Origin: Rhizobium sp. N324
GTDB lineage: Bacteria > Pseudomonadota > Alphaproteobacteria > Rhizobiales > Rhizobiaceae
DNA length: 64,000 nt
Direction of reading: 5' to 3'
NCBI RefSeq assembly: GCF_001664485.1
Contig: NZ_CP013634.1
Location: 1-64,000 of the forward strand
Part shown: in pieces, positions 6,996 through 14,800 of the stretch
Layout: every line of letters starts with the position of its first letter
How positions within the stretch are numbered: the first letter of the stretch is position 1
Notes under the pieces: generated by a model
Seen by the model: the letters and a program-made list of their open reading frames with translations, nothing else
Told to the model about the DNA's origin: nothing
Databases searched by the model: none
Program-made: the position numbers and the translations under genes

Positions 6996-9594
6996 TGATC
7001 AACCCGACCGGCTGGCTGCCGAGCAGGGCGGCGACCGCAATGCTGCCGCCGGGTTCGATCGTCTTGCCGGTCACGAGATCCGCCTTCAGCCCGTGAAGAG
7101 GGGAGGGGACGGCGATCGCCGTATCCTCCCAGAATTCCGGGCCGGCAAAGAGCACGCCGGGGTCGAGCCAGCCGAACATCAGGCGGGGCGCGGCGACGAT
7201 GGCAAAATTATCCCTGTGCACCCGGGCAAACGCCAGCACGTGTTCGCGCCGGCTGCCCGTCACCTTCAGCGGCAGATAGTCGCCTTTGGCAAAGAGCGCC
7301 GGTTGCCGCTGGCGCAGCTGCAGGCCGATCGCGATGATCCGCTGTTTCAATGCCGCCGCCTGCAGCCTGGCGATCGGCCCGGCTTCAGCAAGCCAGGCCG
7401 CCAGCCGCGCATGATCGACCGGCCGGCGGTTGTCGGGATCGACGAGGCTGAAATCGAAACCCTCGGAGCCTTGATAGATGTCGGGAATGCCGGGCGCCGT
7501 CAGCTTGAGCAGCGTCTGCGACAGGCTGTTGAGGTAACCCGCGGCGATGAAAGGCTGCAGCACCCTTTCGAAATCCTCGAGGAAGGCATCATTTTCGGGT
7601 GAAACCAGCGCCGCCGCGTAAGCCGTCACCGCGTCTTCATAGGCGGCATCCTGCTCGATCCAGCCGGTGTGGAGTTTCGCCTCGCGTACCGCCTTGACGG
7701 CATAATCGATCAGGCGCTCGCGAAGGTCTTGCGTCTGCCCCCTATCGAAATCCTCCGGCCAGGCGCCGGCCAGTGCCTGATACAGCATCCATTCGACATT
7801 CGGCTCCGGTGCCGCACCATCCGGCAGCTCCGTCAGCCATGGTCGGTTCAGCTCACGCCAGCGCGCCACCGCCTGCACGAAAACATCCGCACCCTCGCTC
7901 AAGGCATAGAGCCTAGCGCGCGCATCCTCGCCACGTTTGGTGTCGTGGGTGGCGCTGGCCGAAAGCCCGTGTGGCTGCAGCCGCGCCCGTTCGGCCATGC
8001 GGCGATGGAATCCCTCCGGGCCATCCGGCGTCTTGCCGGGTTCGCCGCCGACTTCGTTTGCGGCAAGTAGCCTGTTATAGCGGTAGAACAGCGTATCCTC
8101 AGTCGCTTTCGCCATCACAGGCCCGCTCAATTGCTGGAAGCGGATCCGAAATTCGTGGGCCGCATGCCCGTCGACCTTGCCTTCGAGAAGCCGCAGCACA
8201 TGGTCGAGGGCGCGCCGGTCATCGAGCCGGGCCATGGCTTGCAATGCGGTCGCGGCAAGGACGGCTGAATCCTGCCAGGCGAGCGGCCCGCCATCGCCAT
8301 AGGTACGATAGACGGGACAGGCGATCAGCAGTTCGGCAAGCGCCGCGGCGATCTCGTTCTTATCGATGTCGGGAAAGATGCCCGCCGCGATCGACACCAG
8401 CCTGCCGGTTTCGCCGGCGAAATTACGCTCGACCATCAGCCGCTTGGCGAGCCGCCGGCCCTCGTCGAGATCGCCGATCTCGCCGGCGAGGCTGCGATAG
8501 GCATCGTCCAATCTGCGCAGGCCGCCGCCATCGATAAAGAGTTCGCTGAGCGCCGCAGTGAACTCATATCCCGTGGTGCCCGAAACCGGCCAGCTCTCCG
8601 GCAGCACTTCGCCGGGTCCGAGGATCTTTTCCACGACGATATAGGTGTCCGGCCCAACCGCATCCCTCAGCCGGTCGAGATAGGCCTTGGGTTCGGCAAG
8701 CCCGTCGACATGGTCGATGCGCAGGCCCTGCACCTTGCCGTGGCGCACCAGCTCGATCGTCAGCCGGTGCATGTCCTCGAACACGGAAGGATTTTCGACG
8801 CGGGTTCCCACAAGGCCGGTGACCTCGAAGAAGCGGCGATAGCTCAGATGCCGCGCCGCCTCCTTCCAATAGGTGAGCCGCCAATGCTGTCCCTCATGCA
8901 GGCTGTTGAGGAAATCGCGATCGGCCGAGATATCCTCGAGCTTTTGCCGGAGCACGGCGCGATCACCGCCTTCGAAGAGGATGTCGCGCATGGCGCGGGC
9001 GAAGTCCTCGCCTGACGTGACGGCTGCGGCCTCGGCCATTCTCGTCGCCACCGGATCGTCGAGCTGGTTTGCGATCGCGCCGTAACTGCGGGGATTGAGC
9101 GGCAGCAGCGTTTCGAAATAGCCGAAGGCGAAATCGCCATGGGTTTCGTCGAGCACGATCCGCAGCTCGCCGGCAGCAAGCGCGCGATCGAAATCCTGGC
9201 CGAGCTGCGGCAGGGTCAGCGGCTCGCTCCAGTCGATGTCGAAGTGGCCGGCATAGGCGCTTTGCCGGCCGAACGTCAGGACGTCTCGCCACCAGCCGTT
9301 TTGCGGCGAAGCGGCCATGTGGTTCGGCACGATGTCCAAGATCAGTCCCATGCCCGCGGCGGCAAGGCTTTCCGTCAGCCGCTCGAACCCCGCCCGGCCG
9401 CCGAGCGCCGGGTCGATGTCGTTGGCATCGGTGACGTCATAGCCGTGAGTCGAACCGCTGACTGCGGTGAAGATCGGCGAGGCATAGAGATGGCTGATGC
9501 CGAGCCTCTTGAGATAGGGAACGAGGCCGCAGGCGCGATCGAAAGTCATGCCGTTGCGGAATTGTATCCGGTAGGTCGCGGTCGGAAGTGTCAT
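6985..9594 (-). CDS. treY: maltooligosyltrehalose synthase
   Basis: An 869-residue GH13-family enzyme that turns the reducing end of maltooligosaccharides into a trehalosyl unit, the first step of the TreY/TreZ trehalose route in the cytoplasm. The N-terminus (ATYRIQFRNGMTFDRA, YLKRLGISHLYASPIF) is typical. The catalytic region shows GLRIDHVDGLAEP with nucleophile D294 and acid/base E322 (YIVVEKILGPGEVLP). The length is normal for the family. No treZ or treX lies next to it, so its partners must be elsewhere. An EcfG-type promoter sits about 34 nt upstream of the ATG, which fits trehalose as a stress protectant. Confidence 0.95.
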   Translation of the reverse strand: MTLPTATYRIQFRNGMTFDRACGLVPYLKRLGISHLYASPIFTAVSGSTHGYDVTDANDIDPALGGRAGFERLTESLAAAGMGLILDIVPNHMAASPQNGWWRDVLTFGRQSAYAGHFDIDWSEPLTLPQLGQDFDRALAAGELRIVLDETHGDFAFGYFETLLPLNPRSYGAIANQLDDPVATRMAEAAAVTSGEDFARAMRDILFEGGDRAVLRQKLEDISADRDFLNSLHEGQHWRLTYWKEAARHLSYRRFFEVTGLVGTRVENPSVFEDMHRLTIELVRHGKVQGLRIDHVDGLAEPKAYLDRLRDAVGPDTYIVVEKILGPGEVLPESWPVSGTTGYEFTAALSELFIDGGGLRRLDDAYRSLAGEIGDLDEGRRLAKRLMVERNFAGETGRLVSIAAGIFPDIDKNEIAAALAELLIACPVYRTYGDGGPLAWQDSAVLAATALQAMARLDDRRALDHVLRLLEGKVDGHAAHEFRIRFQQLSGPVMAKATEDTLFYRYNRLLAANEVGGEPGKTPDGPEGFHRRMAERARLQPHGLSASATHDTKRGEDARARLYALSEGADVFVQAVARWRELNRPWLTELPDGAAPEPNVEWMLYQALAGAWPEDFDRGQTQDLRERLIDYAVKAVREAKLHTGWIEQDAAYEDAVTAYAAALVSPENDAFLEDFERVLQPFIAAGYLNSLSQTLLKLTAPGIPDIYQGSEGFDFSLVDPDNRRPVDHARLAAWLAEAGPIARLQAAALKQRIIAIGLQLRQRQPALFAKGDYLPLKVTGSRREHVLAFARVHRDNFAIVAAPRLMFGWLDPGVLFAGPEFWEDTAIAVPSPLHGLKADLVTGKTIEPGGSIAVAALLGSQPVGLISPI

Positions 9595-9627
9595 GAGGCC
9601 GTCTGACGTTGGAGGGAGCCTCTACCC

Positions 9628-9653
9628 AACGGTTGTATCAGGGGTTTGGTTCC
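9628..9653 (-). promoter_or_regulatory. EcfG-type general stress promoter of treY
   Basis: On the minus strand GGAAC (9653-9649) and CGTT (9631-9628) are separated by 17 nt, an exact match to the rhizobial EcfG/RpoE2 consensus (GGAAC-N16/17-cGTT). The predicted start site lies about 25 nt before the treY ATG. Confidence 0.75.
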
Positions 9654-9654
9654 C

Positions 9655-9698
9655 TTACAGCGCCGCGCGTCTTGTGAGACGCGCAAAGGACGCTGTAA
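9655..9698. repeat. short rhizobial palindromic repeat, copy 1
   Basis: A 44-nt imperfect palindrome, TTACAGCG...GCGCGTC-ttgtga-GACGCGC...CGCTGTAA. A second copy lies at 46161-46204. Both are intergenic and can fold into a long hairpin. This copy abuts the -35 element of the treY promoter. Confidence 0.75.
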
Positions 9699-9756
9699 CA
9701 TTGTTGAATCTACGCATCGTGCTTTCCGAAAAGCGATTCCGATTTTCGGGCCGATG

Positions 9757-11838
9757 CTAGTCGATGAAAACGCCCACACTGGCGGCGCGTCCAGCCGAGT
9801 CGATAACGGTCAGTTTCGAGTAGCCGCCGCCATCCGGCAGCCACTGCTGCGTGCGCCGGCGCGAGAGATCGGGCAGTGGCTTGCCGTTGGCAAGCCAGCG
9901 GAAGGGCGCGCGGCCGCCCTGCAGCTTCAGCATCAGCGGCGACAGATCGCCGGCGCCGGCGCCGAGATCGATATGGGCGCCCTCGGGCGGATAGACGATC
10001 TGGGGCGCGGGCTCCCGGCCGGAGGCGACAAGCAGGCCGCTGGCATTCAACGCAAACCGCCGCTGGCTGATCGGCAGCTCGGACTGGGCGATGCGCACGG
10101 CGCCGGCGGGCGGGCGGGGCAGCGGCGTCGTGGCAATGCCCGATTTGGCGAAGCCTTCGAACAGGATGGGGGCGGCGGTACCATAGCCGGTCAATCCCGG
10201 CACGGCGCTGTTATCCGGCCGCCCGACCCAGACACCGAGCACATAACGCCCGTCATAGCCGACCGACCAGGCGTCGCGATAGCCGTAGCTCGTGCCGGTC
10301 TTGTAGGCGATGCCGCGCTGCGGCGCGCCGGCGGGAGGGATGACGCCGGAGAGAATATCGGCGACGTTCCAGACCGCGACCGGCTCCAGCAGCGGTTCAC
10401 CGTCGAGCTTGCCAGGTGTGCCGGTGATGCCATCGCCGAGCCTTGCCGGCTGACCGCGATTGGCGAGCGCCGTATAGAGCTGCACCAGATCCTTGAGCGT
10501 GAGCCCGACGCCGCCGAGACCGATCGCCAGTCCCGGTGTCTCGTTCGGCGGCAAAGCCGGACGCACCTCGGCGCGGCGGAAGCGCACCAGCAGCCGCGAC
10601 GGGCCGACGGCGTCGAGCAGTTTGACGGCCGGCACATTCAAGGAGAGCTGCAAGGCTTCGCGCACGGTGACGTCGCCCTGATAGCTCATGTCGAAATTGC
10701 GCGGCCGGTAGCCGAAGAAATCGGCCGGCCGGTCCTCGATGATCGTCTCCTGAGAAACGAGGCCCTGTTCGAAGGCGAGCCCGTAGATAAAGGGCTTCAG
10801 CGTCGAGCCGGGCGAGCGGTTGACGCGGGTCATATCGATCCAGCCGGAGCGGCTGGCGTCGAAATAATCGGCCGATCCGACCTCGCCGACGATGGCGCCG
10901 GTCTGGGCATCGGCCATCACCATGGCGAGCGAAAGCTTCGGCCCGAGTTTCATCGCCGCGGCCCGGGCGACGGCCTCCAGCCCCTGCTGCACCTGCTTTT
11001 TCAGTGTCGTCTGGTGCTTCAGGACATCCGGCTGCTTGCGCAGCGCGGCTTCGGCGACATGGGCGGCGAGCGCCGGCAATTGCATGCGTCGCATCGGGAC
11101 AGCGACAGCCTCCGCCCGCTCGGCTTCGCCCTCGCCGACGGCCTCGGCCACAGCGGCCCGGTCGAGCACGCGCTTGCGCGCCTCTTTCGCCGCCTGGAGA
11201 TTGCGGTCCGGCCGGCGCCGTTCCGGCAATTGCGGCAGAGCGACGAGCAGGGCGGCTTCGGCGACGGTCAGGCGGCGCGGCTCCTTGCCGAAATAGGCAA
11301 GGCTTGCGGCCCGCACACCTTCCACATTGCCGCCATAGGGGGCGTGGGTGAGATAGAGGTCGAGGATCTGCTCCTTCGACAGCCGCCGCTCGATCTGCAC
11401 GGCGCGCGCCAGCTGCAGCAGTTTTGCCGAAAGCGAGCGCCCCGCGCGCGGCTCGATCAGCCGCGCCACCTGCATCGACAGCGTCGAGGCGCCGGAGACG
11501 ATGCGGCCGTTGCGGATGAATTGCGTGGCGGCCCGCCCGAGCGCCCAGGCATCGACGCCGCCGTGATCGTAGAAACGCTGATCCTCATAGGCGATCAGCA
11601 TACGCAGGAATTGCGGATCGACGTCGGCAACTCCAGTCTTCAGCCGCCAGCGGCCTTCCGAGGTCGCAAAGGCGCGCAGCAATTGCCCATCGGCATCGAG
11701 CACCTCGGCGGACACCACATCCGCTTTGTCGAGCGGCGGTGGGAAAGCCTTGTCGGCGGCGTCGAGCGCAAAAAGAGCCGCGCCGGCAAGAAGAATGCCG
11801 GCGGCGGACCCGATCGCAAACTTGCGCCACAGCCTCAT
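9757..11838 (-). CDS. pbpC: penicillin-binding protein 1C (bifunctional class A PBP)
   Basis: A 693-residue murein polymerase/transpeptidase anchored by one N-terminal membrane helix (about residues 7-27). The glycosyltransferase-51 domain has the catalytic Glu in EDQRFYDHGGVD and SGASTLSMQVARLIEPR. The transpeptidase domain has SPGSTLKPF (SxxK), SLN and KTGTSYGYRDAW. A C-terminal BiPBP_C-like domain (about 600-693) is typical of PBP1C. Its ATG overlaps the stop of the alpha-2-macroglobulin gene by 4 nt (ATGA), so the pair is translationally coupled, as in the E. coli yfhM-pbpC pair. The two proteins are thought to protect and repair the wall together. Confidence 0.95.
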   Translation of the reverse strand: MRLWRKFAIGSAAGILLAGAALFALDAADKAFPPPLDKADVVSAEVLDADGQLLRAFATSEGRWRLKTGVADVDPQFLRMLIAYEDQRFYDHGGVDAWALGRAATQFIRNGRIVSGASTLSMQVARLIEPRAGRSLSAKLLQLARAVQIERRLSKEQILDLYLTHAPYGGNVEGVRAASLAYFGKEPRRLTVAEAALLVALPQLPERRRPDRNLQAAKEARKRVLDRAAVAEAVGEGEAERAEAVAVPMRRMQLPALAAHVAEAALRKQPDVLKHQTTLKKQVQQGLEAVARAAAMKLGPKLSLAMVMADAQTGAIVGEVGSADYFDASRSGWIDMTRVNRSPGSTLKPFIYGLAFEQGLVSQETIIEDRPADFFGYRPRNFDMSYQGDVTVREALQLSLNVPAVKLLDAVGPSRLLVRFRRAEVRPALPPNETPGLAIGLGGVGLTLKDLVQLYTALANRGQPARLGDGITGTPGKLDGEPLLEPVAVWNVADILSGVIPPAGAPQRGIAYKTGTSYGYRDAWSVGYDGRYVLGVWVGRPDNSAVPGLTGYGTAAPILFEGFAKSGIATTPLPRPPAGAVRIAQSELPISQRRFALNASGLLVASGREPAPQIVYPPEGAHIDLGAGAGDLSPLMLKLQGGRAPFRWLANGKPLPDLSRRRTQQWLPDGGGYSKLTVIDSAGRAASVGVFID

Positions 11839-14800
11839 TGTTGTGCCGCTACGACCTCCATCTTGCCGGTCGCGGTGCGGGCCGAAAGCTCCGGACGGTA
11901 CATGTCCTCGACGCTTGCGGCCGGATGGTCGTAGGTGCCGGGAGTGACGGCGCGCACGACATAGGCGACATTGAATTCGCGGTTGTCGCCCGCCGCGCGG
12001 TTGAAGGCGGCGACGAAACGATCGTAGCGGAATTCGGTATGGGCGGTGGAGATCTCGCCGATCCAGTCGAAATTCGTCATCTGGGCGCTGTCGACGAGGT
12101 TCGGATTGTCGATCTCGAAGCCGGCCGGCAGCAGGTCGGTAATGACGATGCGCGACGGCCAGTCATTGCTTTCGCGCACATGGATGACGACGACGTAGCG
12201 TTCGTTCTGCTTGGCCTCACTGACATTCGCCTCTTCGCCGTCGAGCGTGTAATAGCTGCGCTCGATGAGGAAGCCGTCGCCGCCGGCCGGCAGCGGCACG
12301 GTCGGAGCGGCAACGGTGGTGACAATGGCCGAGACCGTGTCGTTCGTCTGGTTGGTCAGCGTCAGCGGATGGTCGGCGAGCGCATCGCCGGTCATGCGGG
12401 CCATATAGGCGCCGGTATGGGCCGCGCCGTTGACGTCGACCTTCAACCCGTCATCGCCGCCCTGAATGGCGCGTGCGGCAAGCAGCATCCAGGCTTCTTC
12501 CTGGGTGCTCTTGTATTTGCTGCGGCCCCATTCCTTGGCGACGGCCTTGGCGAGATCGGGGACGACGGGCGGCACCGGCCGGCTTTCGGCGGCGAGCGCC
12601 AGGATCGCCGCGCCATCGCGCAGGATCGTGCCGTAATCGGTACGGGACAGGTTCACGCGCGATACCATCGATTGCTGCGACATCTGCAGCGCGTCGAGGA
12701 AGATGTTCTTCGAACGCTGGGCATCGCCGTAGAGCGCCAGTGCTGCCGCGATATGCGCCTTGGCAAGCGGCGTCGGGAAGTCGTTGATCATCGTATCGGC
12801 GTAATAACGCAGATCGCTGATCGCCGCCTTCTTGTTGCGGGCAAGGACATAGATGGCATAGGCGATCTGGTCGCCCTGGCCCTTGATGTCGGTGGTGTAG
12901 GAGAGGGTGTTCTGCAGGTTTTCGAGCGCCTGCACGAAGGCCCTTTCCGGCACGTCGTATTTCATTTCGCGAGCCCGCGTCAGGAAATCGGTGACGTAGG
13001 AATCCAGCCAGACGTCGCCCGAATCCGGTCCCCAGAGACCGAAGCTGCCGGCCGAGGCCTGGTAGGAGAGCACGCGGTAGATCGCATCCTGCACACGCTT
13101 GTGCACGTCGTCGTCGTTTGCGATGCCGGCCTGCTTCGCCACTTCGGCGAGGTAGAGCAGCGGCAGCGCCCGGCTGGTGGTCTGCTCTGCGCAGCCGAAC
13201 GGATAACGGTCGAGCGTCATCAGCAGTGCCGGAATATCGAAGGCGGCCGAACGGGTGACGTTGACGCTGATGGCAGCACCCGGCAGCACGCTGTCGGCGA
13301 GCAGGTTCTTGTCGACGGTAAGCTTTGCCCCGGGCTTCAGCGCCAGCACCCTGCGTTCGGTGATCGGCAGGGATGACGGGCGCACCGGCACGTCGACGGT
13401 CTGGTCGAGCGACAGGCCGGAAGCATCCGAGAGGTTGATCGAGACGCTGCCGGCGCCCGGCTGTTTGCCGATGAGCGACAGCGTCAGCTCGGATTTCGCC
13501 CCGGCTTCGAGGCGGATCGTCTGCGCAGCGGAGGCCTGTTCGATGCCGACCGCGTCGTTACCGGTCAGCTGCAGCTTGTAATCGCCGGCCGGCGCATCGG
13601 TGTTGGCGATGTCGAGGCGCAGATTGGCCTTGTCGCCGGGGGCGAGGAATTTCGGCAGGCTGGCGGTGACGACGACCGGATCGCGGATGATGACATCCTT
13701 GACGCCGTGGCCGACACCGGATTTCGACCATGCCACAGCCATGACGCGGGCCGTGCCGTTGAATTGCGGAATGTCGAAGGAGACGTTGGCCTTGCCTTCG
13801 GCGTCGAGCTTCACCGGACCGGAGAAGAAGGCGACGAGCTTCTGTGTCGGCGGGCTCGACTGCAGCGCAATGGCGCCGCCGTCGCCGCCGGTCCTGAGCT
13901 TGCCGGTCGCACCCAGCGAGCCGTCGATCAGGCGGCCGTAAAGGTCGCGGATTTCAAGGCCGAGCTGGCGCTGGCCGAAATACCAATCCTCAGGGTTCGG
14001 CGGTTCGTAGCGCGTCAGGTTGAGAATGCCGACATCGACGGCGGCAACCGTGACATAGGCATCCTCATTGGCGCCGGCACCGGCCACCTGCAGGCCGATG
14101 TTCAACGGCCCGCGCGGCAGCATTTTTTCCGGCGTGTCGAGCTTGACCTGCAGCGCCCGCTGCTCGGGATCGACCTTCAGCCACTTGACGCCGATCGAGC
14201 GCATCGGCATGTGGCTGTCCTGGGCGTCGCCGGGACGGAAGAGCGTGGCTGTGACATAAGCGCCGGCGCCCCAGTCCGCGGTGACGGGGATGTCGAGCTC
14301 GCCGCCGGTCTCGCCGATCGTGGCGTTCTGCACCGCGACCAGCTTTTCGGTTCCGGCCGTTACCATCAGCTCGCCGCCATAACGCGAGGTGACTTTCAGC
14401 TTGGCGGTGTCGCCGACCTTGTAGCTGTCCTTGTCGAGGGCGATTTCCAGCCCGTCCGGTGTTTCGGTCGAGGTCGAGGTCACGAACCAGCCGGCGTCGA
14501 ATTCGACGCTGGAGGTCGGGCCGTCGGCATCCGGGCTTTCCACCTCGAGGCGATAGCGGCCCCAGGTGACAGGCACGGAGATTTTGCCGCCGTCGGTGGT
14601 CGCGTCGACGCTGCCGTTGGCAATCTGCTCGGCGGTATAGACCGGCTCGTATTTCCACGCCGTTCCCTCGCGATACCACTGGTATTGGCGGTTGAGGCTG
14701 TAGAATTTCCAGCGCAGGCCCTTGGTCTCCTGCTTCTCGCCGTCGGCGTTGACGCCGATCACCGTGAAATTGGCGATCGAATTCTCCGGCAGCTCGTCGG

